From an uncultured Nocardiaceae bacterium (GTDB taxonomy: Bacteria; Actinomycetota; Actinomycetes; Mycobacteriales; Mycobacteriaceae), in the NCBI GenBank assembly GCA_936936565.1, contig CAKZIX010000174.1, forward strand, positions 1 to 28,090: a stretch of DNA of 28,090 nt, written 5' to 3'. Below are positions 7,991 to 14,837 of the stretch, piece after piece (the first letter of the stretch is position 1; every line of letters begins with the position of its first letter). A program made the position numbers and the translations under genes. Below the pieces are notes generated by a model, which saw only the letters and a list, made by a program, of their open reading frames with translations, searched no databases and had not been told where the DNA came from.

Positions 7991-8761
7991 ATGCGCATCG
8001 GAGCTCACGTCCGCCTCGACGGCGACCCCATCGGCTACGGCGAACGCCTGGGTGCAGACGTTATCCAGATGTTCGTAGTGGATCCGCAGGGCTGGGACAA
8101 GCCGGTTCCCCATCCCAAGTCCGCCGATATCGTGGCCAGCCCGATCGAGGTGGTCGTGCACTCGTCCTACCAGATCAACGTCGCGAGCACGAACAACCGG
8201 CTGCGCATGCCGTCGCGGCAGGCGGTGGCGTTGCAGGCCAAGGCTGCGGCCGAGCTCGGCGCCTTCGGCCTCGTCGTGCACGGCGGGCACGTGCGCAGCG
8301 ACAGCGAGATCGAGGCCGGCATCGACAACTGGCGCAAGCTTTTCCAGCGCCAAGCCGACAAGGGCGGGTTCGCGGTGCCGATCTTGATCGAGAACACGGC
8401 CGGCGGCAACCACGCGATGGCCCGCTACTTCGACTCGATCGCGCGGCTGTGGGACGCCGTCGGCGAGTTCGGCGCCGGCTTCTGCCTGGACACCTGTCAC
8501 GCGTGGGCCGGCGGCGAGGAACTCGTCGGCGTCGTGGAGCGCATCAAGTCCATCACCGGCCGCCTGGACCTGGTGCACCTGAACTCCTCGCGCGACGAGT
8601 TCAACTCCGGAGCGGACCGGCATGCCAACATCTCCGAGGGCACCATCGACCCGGATCTGCTCGCCGAGGTGTGCCGCACCGCCGATGCCCCGATCGTGCT
8701 GGAGACACCGGCCGAGGGCATGGCCGACGACATTGCGTTCCTGCGCGAACAACTCGCCTGA
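7991..8761 (+). CDS. nfo: endonuclease IV, AP endonuclease
   Basis: This is a 256-aa TIM-barrel metal-dependent endonuclease that cuts 5' of abasic sites in base-excision repair. Family signatures appear in order: RIGAHVRLDG at the N-terminus, VVHSSYQIN, the metal-site strand LVVHGGH, LIENTAGG, LDTCHAWAGG, and the C-terminal block HLNSSRDEFNSGADRHANISEG, which corresponds to the LNDSK...G...DRH..IG.G motif. Length and residues are normal for the actinobacterial branch. The Ser-Ser in place of Asn-Asp-Ser in the last motif is a small deviation. The gene is divergent from the kinase gene and is followed by a hairpin that overlaps its stop codon. It appears to be a single-gene unit. Confidence 0.95.
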   Translation: MRIGAHVRLDGDPIGYGERLGADVIQMFVVDPQGWDKPVPHPKSADIVASPIEVVVHSSYQINVASTNNRLRMPSRQAVALQAKAAAELGAFGLVVHGGHVRSDSEIEAGIDNWRKLFQRQADKGGFAVPILIENTAGGNHAMARYFDSIARLWDAVGEFGAGFCLDTCHAWAGGEELVGVVERIKSITGRLDLVHLNSSRDEFNSGADRHANISEGTIDPDLLAEVCRTADAPIVLETPAEGMADDIAFLREQLA

Positions 8762-8782
8762 CGCCCCCGAATGTGGGGGCGT
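8761..8782 (+). terminator. 8-bp terminator hairpin overlapping nfo stop
   Basis: ACGCCCCC (8761-8768) pairs with GGGGGCGT (8775-8782); a G-U pair extends the stem toward an AATG loop. The first base of the stem is the last base of the endonuclease IV stop codon. No U-tract follows. Confidence 0.6.
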
Positions 8783-8814
8783 AACGAGCTGGTGCGCCGC
8801 CCGACGTTCCACGT

Positions 8815-9150
8815 ATGAAAACGCGCGTAGTGACAAACCTGCTGGCAACCTCCGCCGTGGCCGCGGCCGTGGCCGGTATCGCACCCGCTACGGCGAGCGC
8901 GACCCCCGTCACCTGCACCGGATCGATGAACGCCTTCTTGGCCTACAACGGCGAATGTGAGGGCGGCGCGGGCACCTACTGGCTCGAGATCGACTGCATC
9001 GGCTACAACGTGGGTGTGCTCCCGCCGGTCCTGGGCCAGTACACGGTGCGCAAGAACCTGCCGCTGGGACAGCCCGGCACCGTCGGCTGCATCGCCGGCA
9101 ATTGGTCCAGTGCGGGCTACGGGATCGCCGGACGGGCCAACCCGGCCTGA
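8815..9150 (+). CDS. small secreted cysteine-containing protein
   Basis: This 111-aa protein has a clear Sec signal peptide: KTR at the N-terminus, an Ala-rich hydrophobic core and an ATASA-TP cleavage site near residue 29. The mature ~82-residue chain contains four cysteines (VTCTG, GECEG, IDCIG, VGCIA), enough for two disulfides, and aromatic-rich segments (TYWLEIDCIGYN). I do not recognise the family; similar small secreted proteins of unknown role occur in Nocardia-like genomes. The ATG is chosen because the signal peptide begins there. No strong ribosome-binding site is visible upstream. It sits after the nfo terminator and ends just before the CoA-transferase promoter, so it is probably monocistronic. 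Confidence 0.75.
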   Translation: MKTRVVTNLLATSAVAAAVAGIAPATASATPVTCTGSMNAFLAYNGECEGGAGTYWLEIDCIGYNVGVLPPVLGQYTVRKNLPLGQPGTVGCIAGNWSSAGYGIAGRANPA

Positions 9151-9153
9151 CTC

Positions 9154-9159
9154 TATCGT
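9154..9159 (+). promoter_or_regulatory. -10 hexamer TATCGT of CoA-transferase gene, leaderless
   Basis: TATCGT is followed by exactly seven bases and the ATG at 9167. No Shine-Dalgarno sequence lies upstream of that ATG, so a leaderless transcript starting at the codon fits best. Confidence 0.55.
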
Positions 9160-9166
9160 TGCAGCC

Positions 9167-10369
9167 ATGCAGCTCCCGCTCGACGGCATCCGGGTCCTCG
9201 AACTCGGCAACTACATCGCCGCACCCACCGCGGGGCGCATTCTCGGCGATTTCGGTGCCGACGTCATCAAGGTCGAGCGCCCGAAAACCGGTGACGAGCT
9301 TCGCAATTGGCGTCTCTACGGCGGCGATACGTCGATGCTGTACCGGACGGTGAACCGCAACAAGCGCTCGATCGTGCTGGACCTGCGCTCGGCGGCGGGC
9401 CGCCAGATCGTGCTCGACCTGGTGCGCCGGTGCGACATCGTGCTCGAAAACTTCCGGCCGGGCATGCTCGAGAAGTGGGGCCTCGGACCCGACGCGCTCA
9501 ATGCCGAAAATCCCGATCTGATCATCACCCGGATTTCGGCGTTCGGGCAGACCGGACCGCTCGCGCAGCGGCCCGGTTTCGCAGCGGTCGCCGAAGCGGT
9601 CGGCGGGCTGCGTGAACTCGTCGGCGATCCGGACCGCCCGCCGGTGCGGGTCGGGGTGTCCATCGGCGACTCCATCGCCGGGATCTACGCCGCGTTCGGT
9701 GCGGTGCTCGCGCTGTTCGAACGCTCGAAACGCAGTGTGCCGCTGGATCGCCGGATCATCGACGTCGCGCTGAACGAATCGATCCTGTCGGTGATGGAAT
9801 CGCTGGTGCCCGACTATCTGGCGTACGGCATCAACCGCCAGCGCGTCGGCGGACGCATGGAAGGCATCGCGCCGAGCAACGCCTACCCGTGCAGCGACGG
9901 CACCAGCGTCATCATCGGCGGCAACGGCGACGCCATCTTCCAGCGCTATATGCAGGTGATCGAGCGGCCCGATCTGGCCGCCGACCCGGATCTGCAGACC
10001 AACGCGGGCCGCTGGGCGCATCGGGAACGCCTCGACGCCGCCATCGGGGCCTGGACGATCCGGTTCACTCGCGACGAGGCGCTGCGCATTCTCGACGCCG
10101 CGGGCATCCCGTCGGGCCCGATCTACACCGCCGCCGACATCTGCGCCGACGAACAATACAAGGCGCGCAACATGATTCAGCAGTTCCTCGTCGATGTCGG
10201 GGAACCGGAGCCCAAATCGGTCGGATTCCCCGGCATCGTCCCCGTCATCGGCGGGCAATCGCTGCCGATCCGCGATGTCGGGCCGGATCTGGGCGCGCAC
10301 ACACACGAGGTGCTGGCGGAGCTGCTGGGCATGTCGGACGAGCAGATCGCCGAGGTGACGGCCGAATGA
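9167..10369 (+). CDS. CaiB/BaiF family (class III) CoA-transferase
   Basis: This 400-aa protein has the family's N-terminal signature (GIRVLELGNYIAAPTAGRILGDFGADVIKVERP), the NRNKRSIVLDL strand, ENFRPGMLEKWGLG and ITRISAFGQTGP. Class III transferases move CoA between acids through an Asp-bound anhydride. Here the position that normally holds that Asp (after PGF, residue ~139) is Ala (RPGFAAVAEAVGG), as far as an eye alignment can tell. The ATG at 9167 is taken because the conserved N-terminus starts there and a TANNNT box lies seven bases upstream; the open frame back to 8957 is shadow coding. The next gene encodes an HMG-CoA-lyase-like enzyme. The pair may activate and split 3-hydroxy-3-methylglutarate or a similar acid (inference). 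Confidence 0.9.
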   Translation: MQLPLDGIRVLELGNYIAAPTAGRILGDFGADVIKVERPKTGDELRNWRLYGGDTSMLYRTVNRNKRSIVLDLRSAAGRQIVLDLVRRCDIVLENFRPGMLEKWGLGPDALNAENPDLIITRISAFGQTGPLAQRPGFAAVAEAVGGLRELVGDPDRPPVRVGVSIGDSIAGIYAAFGAVLALFERSKRSVPLDRRIIDVALNESILSVMESLVPDYLAYGINRQRVGGRMEGIAPSNAYPCSDGTSVIIGGNGDAIFQRYMQVIERPDLAADPDLQTNAGRWAHRERLDAAIGAWTIRFTRDEALRILDAAGIPSGPIYTAADICADEQYKARNMIQQFLVDVGEPEPKSVGFPGIVPVIGGQSLPIRDVGPDLGAHTHEVLAELLGMSDEQIAEVTAE

Positions 10370-10428
10370 CGACAACGACGCGGACTGCGGCGCGCGGCCC
10401 GAACCGGCTATCGGTGGGTGCCTCATGA
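10366..10428 (+). other. 20-codon ORF bridging two genes, possible coupling peptide
   Basis: An ATG at 10366 overlaps the CoA-transferase stop (ATGA). It opens a 20-codon frame starting MTTTTRTAARG that ends in a TGA overlapping the lyase start codon (ATGA again, 10425-10428). The frame differs from both neighbours. The arrangement would let ribosomes terminate, re-initiate, terminate and re-initiate across the gap. It may be a coincidence of a 55-base spacer, and no protein function is implied. Confidence 0.35.
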
Positions 10429-11354
10429 CCGGCACAGAGTCTCCCGCCGTCCTTCGCGACGTTACACTGCGCGACGGTCTGCAGCTGACCGGCAAGGTGT
10501 TGCCCACCGACCGCAAGGTTGCGATCGTCCGGGAGCTGCTGGCCGTCGGGGTACCGGCCCTGGAGATCGGCTCGATGGCGCGCGCCGACCTGGTGCCGCC
10601 GATGGCCAACACCATGGACGTCGTCGCACAACTGACTCCCGACGAGTTGCAGCATTGCTGGCTTTGGGTGGCGACCCCGCGGCACGTCGAGAAGGCGGCC
10701 GCGGCGGGCGTGCGCAACTTTCAGTACTGCTTCTCCGCCTCCGACACCCACAACCGGCGCAACATCGGCCGCGGCACCGACGACTCGATCGCCGCCATGC
10801 CTGTGGCCGTCGATATCGCGCGTTCGGTCGGCGGGGCCATCCAGCTGTGCATCGCGACGGCCTTCACGTGCCCGTTCGAGGGTGCCACCCCGCTCGATCG
10901 GGTACTCGAGATCGCGCAGGATCCCCGTACCGACGGCGCCGCCGACATCGTGCTGGCCGACACCATCGGGCAGGCGGTTCCCGCGCAGGTACGGGCCTTG
11001 GTGACCGCGGTGCGTGAGCGAACTCCGCAGCGGCGCATCGTCTTCCACGGCCACGACACGTGGGGCCTCGGCGTCGCGAACACCCTGGCGGCGCTGGCCG
11101 CCGGTGCCGGCATGGTCGACGGCTCGCTCGGCGGGCTGGGCGGCTGCCCGTTCGCCCCCGGCGCCAGCGGCAACACTGCCACCGAAGACATCCTGTTCGC
11201 GACCCGCCCATCCTGGTTCACGCCGGCCTCGCTGGCCGCGCTGGCTGCGATTACGGACGCGCTCCTGGCCGACGTGGACGAACCGAACCGCTCGCGGACG
11301 CTGGAGGGCGCGCGGGCAGGTACCAGCACCTTCGAGTGGACGCTGTCGACCTAG
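10425..11354 (+). CDS. hydroxymethylglutaryl-CoA lyase-like enzyme
   Basis: This is a 309-aa TIM-barrel lyase of the HMGL-like family. The catalytic Arg-Asp pair is in RDVTLRDGLQ, the metal His-x-His is in FHGHDTWGLG, and the C-terminal loop GLGGCPFAPGASGNTATED matches the HMG-CoA lyase active-site signature, including its Cys. That loop separates it from isopropylmalate synthases. The expected reaction is cleavage of 3-hydroxy-3-methylglutaryl-CoA to acetyl-CoA and acetoacetate, the last step of leucine breakdown, or of a related acyl-CoA. It lies downstream of a CoA-transferase gene and is probably cotranscribed with it. GGTGGGTG precedes the ATG at a workable spacing. The Asp/Glu-poor C-terminus is unremarkable. 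Confidence 0.92.
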   Translation: MTGTESPAVLRDVTLRDGLQLTGKVLPTDRKVAIVRELLAVGVPALEIGSMARADLVPPMANTMDVVAQLTPDELQHCWLWVATPRHVEKAAAAGVRNFQYCFSASDTHNRRNIGRGTDDSIAAMPVAVDIARSVGGAIQLCIATAFTCPFEGATPLDRVLEIAQDPRTDGAADIVLADTIGQAVPAQVRALVTAVRERTPQRRIVFHGHDTWGLGVANTLAALAAGAGMVDGSLGGLGGCPFAPGASGNTATEDILFATRPSWFTPASLAALAAITDALLADVDEPNRSRTLEGARAGTSTFEWTLST

Positions 11355-11400
11355 ACGCACCCCAGCTGCCACACGCACCCCGACACGCCGACAGCTACGG

Positions 11401-11564
11401 GTGCGGCTGGCGCGTACGAGTGCGGCTGGCGCGTACGGGTGCGGACAGCTCGCGGGTGCGGCTCGCGGGTACGGGTGCGGACAGCTCGCGGGGTGCGGCT
11501 GGCGCGTACGGGTGCGGACAGCTCGCGGGTGCGGCTCGCGCGTACGGGTGCGGACAGCTCGCGG
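11401..11564. repeat. composite minisatellite of 19-bp (A) and 17-bp (B) units
   Basis: The array reads A-A-B-A-B-A-B-A-B. The A units (gtgcggct[g/c]gcg[c/g]gtacg[g/a]) are at 11401-11419, 11420-11438, 11456-11474, 11493-11511 and 11529-11547. The B units (gtgcggacagctcgcgg) are at 11439-11455, 11475-11491, 11512-11528 and 11548-11564; all four B copies are identical. One extra G at 11492 breaks the register. The 36-base A+B unit occurs four times. The array fills the space between the HMGL gene and a minus-strand small gene, ending four bases before that gene's stop codon. Each A unit contains the palindrome CGTACG or a GTACGG variant. Short CGCACCC/GGGTGCG complementarity with 11374-11380 could form a hairpin. 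Confidence 0.9.
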
Positions 11565-11568
11565 GATG

Positions 11569-11811
11569 CTACTCGAGGTAGGCGCGCTCCACTTCGGCCC
11601 GAGTGGCGATCTGGCGGACGACGTCGTCGGCGCGCTCGTCGGCGACCTCCACGATGTAGTAGCGCGCCAGGGCCGCCGACAGCCACTGCACGTGGGTGCG
11701 GCGCACGACCTCCGGGTCCACGTACGGGGTGAGCGGCAATTCGTGCGATCCCACCCGCACCGCGCCGTCGGGAACACATCCTTCACGAAACTTGATGATC
11801 ACAGCCGCCAT
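11569..11811 (-). CDS. 80-aa protein resembling a subtilase propeptide (I9-like), possibly remnant
   Basis: This small acidic protein starts MAAVIIKFREGCVPDG and ends ARYYIVEVADERADDVVRQI, ATRAEVERAYLE. The C-terminal half resembles the ferredoxin-like propeptide/inhibitor I9 domain before actinobacterial and myxobacterial S8 peptidases, where a 'RYY.V.V....A..V...L...PEVE.AY.E' pattern is familiar. Here the chain stops exactly where the protease would begin. It could be a stand-alone protease inhibitor or chaperone, or a leftover of a degraded subtilase gene. The second view is favoured by the adjacent GNAT pseudogene and the minisatellite touching its 3' end. No convincing ribosome-binding site is visible. 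The frame is open upstream to 11889, but that part reads like non-coding Ser/Arg-rich sequence. Confidence 0.5.
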   Translation of the reverse strand: MAAVIIKFREGCVPDGAVRVGSHELPLTPYVDPEVVRRTHVQWLSAALARYYIVEVADERADDVVRQIATRAEVERAYLE

Positions 11812-11857
11812 GCCCACGACTCTGGTGGCAACGGAATCCGATGTCCCGAGTAGGCGA

Positions 11858-12187
11858 CTACTCGAATTCGTAGAACGCGAGATCGGCAACCGGCTCGAAA
11901 CCGATTGCGGCGTAAATCTTGTTCGAGGTCGGGTCTGCGATGCCGGTGTACAGGCATACTTGCGAGCCGCGCTCGAGCAACACTCACCGGCTCCCCGTCG
12001 CGTTCCAAGAGCGACGCCATGCCGACGATCTCACGGTCGCATACCGCTGCACCCCAGATCGGCAGCGCGAGCGCTACCGCATCCGCGATGCTGGTGAGAA
12101 ATCCTTGTGCAGCAACGGATCTCGCGTCAGGAAGCGGAGCGCCCGGGCGTGCAAGGCCCGTCCGTCGCAGAACTGCTCGACCCGCAT
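11858..12187 (-). pseudogene. GNAT acetyltransferase pseudogene, frameshifted and internally deleted
   Basis: Three frames on the minus strand together give a broken GNAT protein. From ATG at 12187 the N-terminus reads MRVEQFCDGRALHARALRFL, then TRDPLLH. A frame change is needed to continue as FLTSIADAVALALPIWGAAV, then CDREIVGMASLLERDG. A third frame gives the C-terminal end GSQVCLYTGIADPTSNKIYA, then AIGFEPVADLAFYEFE, followed by TAG at 11858-11860. The last block is the classic GNAT C-terminus (LYTD.ANPTSN.IY..IGY.PV). Intact relatives are about 250-280 aa, so roughly the central half, including the acetyl-CoA-binding loop, is gone. At least two frame disruptions and one deletion are implied. 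It occupies most of the 490-base space between the 80-aa gene and the importer operon. Confidence 0.8.
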
Positions 12188-12263
12188 AGTGCCAAAGTAT
12201 CGTGACACCGCAAGCGATTTACTTACCGTGATTGTGTTGCGCCGGATTCGACCGTTCCGTCGT

Positions 12264-12269
12264 TAGCAT
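12264..12269 (+). promoter_or_regulatory. candidate -10 hexamer TAGCAT of amino-acid importer operon
   Basis: TAGCAT fits TANNNT and would start a ~26-base leader carrying the AGGAG ribosome-binding site of the binding-protein gene. A short inverted repeat CTCGA-AA-TCGAG overlaps that site and could be regulatory. No clear -35 is seen. Confidence 0.35.
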
Positions 12270-12301
12270 GGCCCGCCGGTCTCGAAATCGAGGAGTAGTT
12301 C

Positions 12302-13054
12302 ATGCGCCGCAAGTTGTTCGCCGCCGTAGCCACCACCGTCGCCGTCGCCGCGGCTCTCGTCGCCTGCGGTGGCGAGTCCGACTCCGACGTGCTGAAGGTC
12401 GGCACCGAGGGCACCTACCCGCCGTTCAGCTACTCCGAGGGCGGCAAGGTCACCGGCTACGACGCCGAGGTGATCGAAGCGGTGGCGGGCAAGCTCGGCA
12501 AGAAGGTCGAGTTCGTGCAGACGCCATGGGATGCGATTTTCGCCGGGCTCGAGGCAAAGCGCTTCGACATCGTGGCCAACCAGGTCACGATCAACGACGA
12601 ACGCAAGGCGAAATACGATCTGTCGCAGCCGTATACGACCTCCGAGGGAGTCATCGTCACCAAGGTCGAGAACAACTCGATCAAGACGCTGGCCGATTTG
12701 AAGGGCAAGAAGTCCGCGCAGTCGGCCACCAGCAACTGGTCGAAGGTGGCCGCCAACGCCGGGGCGCAGGTCGAGGCGGTGGAAGGGTTCGTGCAGGCCA
12801 TCCAGCTGCTGCAGGACGGCCGCGTGGACGCCACCGTCAACGACACCCTCGCCGTGGCCGAGTACCAGAAGAAGACCGGCGACCAGAGCGTGAAGATTGC
12901 CGGCACCACCGGCGACACCAGCAAGCAGGCCTTCGCGGCCCGCAAGGACAGCGGCGTGATCGGCGACGTCGACAAGGCGCTCGGTGAACTGCGCGCCGAC
13001 GGCACGCTGAAGAAGATCTCGGAGAAATACTTCGGCGCAGACGTCAGCAACTGA
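12302..13054 (+). CDS. polar amino-acid ABC importer, lipoprotein binding protein (cystine-type)
   Basis: This is a 250-aa family 3 solute-binding protein. A lipoprotein signal (RRKLFAAVATTV...AALVAC) places the acylated Cys at residue 22. The mature N-terminus VLKVGTEGTYPPFSYSEGGK and the block FVQTPWDAIFAGLEAKRFDI followed by VANQV are close to cystine-binding proteins (TcyA/FliY type). The ligand Arg/Asp region includes RKAKYDLSQPY. It probably captures cystine or a related polar amino acid at the outer face of the membrane. The ATG has a strong CGAGGAG site at good spacing. Permease and ATPase genes follow with gaps of +3 and -4 bases, so this is an operon. Confidence 0.93.
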   Translation: MRRKLFAAVATTVAVAAALVACGGESDSDVLKVGTEGTYPPFSYSEGGKVTGYDAEVIEAVAGKLGKKVEFVQTPWDAIFAGLEAKRFDIVANQVTINDERKAKYDLSQPYTTSEGVIVTKVENNSIKTLADLKGKKSAQSATSNWSKVAANAGAQVEAVEGFVQAIQLLQDGRVDATVNDTLAVAEYQKKTGDQSVKIAGTTGDTSKQAFAARKDSGVIGDVDKALGELRADGTLKKISEKYFGADVSN

Positions 13055-13057
13055 CGC

Positions 13058-13726
13058 ATGGATGCCACCACCAGATCGCTGATCTGGAACAACCTGTGGC
13101 CGATGCTCGAGGCCACGGTCACCAAGACGATCCCGCTCACCGCGATCAGCTTCGTGATCGGCCTCGTCATCGCGTTGTTCGTTGCGCTGGCACGGATTTC
13201 GAGCATCCCGCCGCTGGCGGGCGCGGCCCGCTTCTACATCTCGATCATTCGGGGCACGCCGCTGCTGGTGCAGCTGTTCATCGTGTTCTATGCGCTGCCG
13301 CAGTTCGATGTCGTCATCGATCCGTTTCCGGCGGCGGTGATCGCCTTCAGCCTCAATGTCGGCGGATACGCCGCCGAGGTGGTGCGCGCGGCGATTCTGT
13401 CGATCCCGAAGGGGCAGTGGGAGGCGGCGCAAACCATCGGAATGGGTTACGCGACAACGCTGCGCCGGATCGTCCTCCCGCAAGCCGCCCGCACCGCGGT
13501 GCCGCCACTGTCGAACACCCTGATCTCGCTGGTGAAAGACACCTCGCTGGCGTCGACGATCCTGGTCACCGAACTGCTGCGGGTGGCCCAGCTCGCCGCA
13601 GCGCCCACGTTCGACTTCTTCGCGCTGTACGGCGTTGCCGCCCTGTACTACTGGGCGATCTGCATCGTCTTGTCGTTCGTACAGAACCGGCTGGAAATCC
13701 GACTCGACAGGTACGTGGCGAAATGA
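13058..13726 (+). CDS. polar amino-acid ABC importer, permease
   Basis: This 222-aa HisM/TcyB-type permease has about five membrane helices: ~20-45, 60-80, 90-110, and two in the last 60 residues. The family's N-terminal signature RGTPLLVQLFIVFYALPQF is present. The cytoplasmic coupling EAA loop reads EAAQTIGMGYATTLRRIVLP followed by QA. The protein would dimerise and pair with the ATPase encoded next. The ATG lies three bases after the binding-protein stop codon. Its own stop overlaps the ATPase start (ATGA, 13723-13726). Confidence 0.94.
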   Translation: MDATTRSLIWNNLWPMLEATVTKTIPLTAISFVIGLVIALFVALARISSIPPLAGAARFYISIIRGTPLLVQLFIVFYALPQFDVVIDPFPAAVIAFSLNVGGYAAEVVRAAILSIPKGQWEAAQTIGMGYATTLRRIVLPQAARTAVPPLSNTLISLVKDTSLASTILVTELLRVAQLAAAPTFDFFALYGVAALYYWAICIVLSFVQNRLEIRLDRYVAK

Positions 13727-14466
13727 GCTTGGTGAGCGTCCGCAACGTGGGCAAGTCCTTCGCCGATCACGTTGTGCTGCACGATATTTCCTTCGACGTG
13801 CCGCCCGGCACGGTGACGGCGATCATCGGCCCGTCGGGCTCGGGCAAAACGACGGTGCTGCGCACCCTCAACGCGCTCGATCCCGCGGATTCCGGGGTCA
13901 TCACCATCGGCGAGGTGACGGTGGACTTCGGCGCCGCGCCGAACCGGCAGCAGCTGCGCCGGTTCCGCGCGCAGAGCGGCATGGTGTTCCAGGCGCACAA
14001 TCTGTTTCCGCACCGCACGGCCTTGGAGAACGTCGTCGAGGGCCCAGTCGTCGTGCAACAGGTCCCGAAGGCGCAGGCCCTCGCCGAGGGCCGGGAATTG
14101 CTGCGGCAGGTGGGGCTGGCCGAGCATGCGGACAAGTACCCGTACCAGCTGTCGGGCGGCCAGCAACAGCGCGTCGGAATCGCTCGCGCGCTGGCGATCA
14201 AACCGAAGCTGATGCTGTTCGACGAGCCCACCTCGGCGCTGGACCCCGAGCTCGTCGGCGAGGTTCTGAAAGTGATCAAGGATCTGGCGGCGCAGGGCTG
14301 GACCATGGTGATCGTCACCCACGAGATCCGGTTCGCGCGCGATGTCGCAGATCAGGTGCTGTTCATCGAAGGCGGTTACGTGGTGGAGGCGGGGGCTCCG
14401 GCGCAGGTTCTGGAGCAGCCTGCCGAGCCGCGCACCAGACAGTTCCTGGCGCGCCTGCTGCTGTAG
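13723..14466 (+). CDS. polar amino-acid ABC importer, ATP-binding protein
   Basis: This is a 247-aa GlnQ/TcyC-type ATPase with Walker A GPSGSGKTT (~36-44), Q-loop MVFQAHNLFPHRTALENV, signature YQLSGGQQQRVGIARALA, Walker B LMLFDEPTSALDPE and switch His in VIVTHEIRFA. These long stretches are diagnostic of the polar amino-acid uptake branch. The start ATG overlaps the permease TGA by four bases, a coupling arrangement. An extension of this frame to 13096 runs through the permease gene and is not real. The gene ends four bases before the convergent small membrane-protein gene. No terminator is visible in that gap. Confidence 0.95.
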   Translation: MSLVSVRNVGKSFADHVVLHDISFDVPPGTVTAIIGPSGSGKTTVLRTLNALDPADSGVITIGEVTVDFGAAPNRQQLRRFRAQSGMVFQAHNLFPHRTALENVVEGPVVVQQVPKAQALAEGRELLRQVGLAEHADKYPYQLSGGQQQRVGIARALAIKPKLMLFDEPTSALDPELVGEVLKVIKDLAAQGWTMVIVTHEIRFARDVADQVLFIEGGYVVEAGAPAQVLEQPAEPRTRQFLARLLL

Positions 14467-14469
14467 TGG

Positions 14470-14637
14470 CTACGCCAGCCGGCCCTGGCCGGCGGCGCGG
14501 AACTTGAGCAGCACAAGTCCCGACGTAGACGCCACGATCAGCCAGAACACCGCAACTTCGACGTGCAGCGCGGCAATGCCGAGCCCAGCGCCGACCAAGC
14601 CTGCGATGAAGGCCGCCCAGACGATGATTTTGTGCAC
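14470..14637 (-). CDS. 55-aa two-helix membrane protein of unknown function
   Basis: The predicted chain has two hydrophobic segments (HKIIVWAAFIAGLVGAGLG, then IAAL; and VAVFWLIVASTSGLVLL) joined by a short HVE turn, with a basic C-terminal tail (KFRAAGQGRLA). That suggests a helical hairpin with both ends on one side of the membrane. GTG at 14637 is preferred because AGAGGAG lies nine bases upstream; an in-frame ATG at 14646 sits directly on that site. I recognise no family. It converges on the importer operon and is divergent from the lipoprotein gene. The 200 bases upstream (14638-14837) hold only promoter-like hexamers (e.g. TAACGT, minus strand 14685-14690). Confidence 0.6.
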   Translation of the reverse strand: MHKIIVWAAFIAGLVGAGLGIAALHVEVAVFWLIVASTSGLVLLKFRAAGQGRLA

Positions 14638-14802
14638 GGAACCCATCTCCTCTACCGAGGTCACATGGATAACTTCCGTCACAGACGTTAAGTTGCGCGC
14701 ACCCAACACCCATGGATTGGACCCGGCGTGGCGCGTGTCCGACATCACATCGTGACCTCACGCAGCGGCGCATTCGATTCGTTATTGCAGCGTTATCTGG
14801 AT

Positions 14803-14808
14803 TAAGGT
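14803..14808 (+). promoter_or_regulatory. candidate -10 hexamer TAAGGT of lipoprotein gene
   Basis: TAAGGT fits TANNNT and would start transcription about 23 bases upstream of the ATG at 14838, leaving room for the GGGGCG site. No good -35 is visible. Confidence 0.3.
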
Positions 14809-14837
14809 GTCTGGCGATCAACCGACCTGGGGCGTGT

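Noticed and set aside
11401..11564. Possible CRISPR array (36-base period)
   Set aside because: Successive units are contiguous and the whole unit is repeated; there are no unique spacers and no cas genes.
11351..11779. 142-codon minus-strand ORF through the minisatellite
   Set aside because: Its product is the translated repeat (ELSAPVRASRTR-like) plus an out-of-frame copy of the 80-aa gene; no start site or ribosome-binding site supports it.
11799..12020. 73-codon minus-strand ORF as a separate gene
   Set aside because: It covers one fragment of the GNAT pseudogene and then runs out of frame; only its first ~8 residues match the family.
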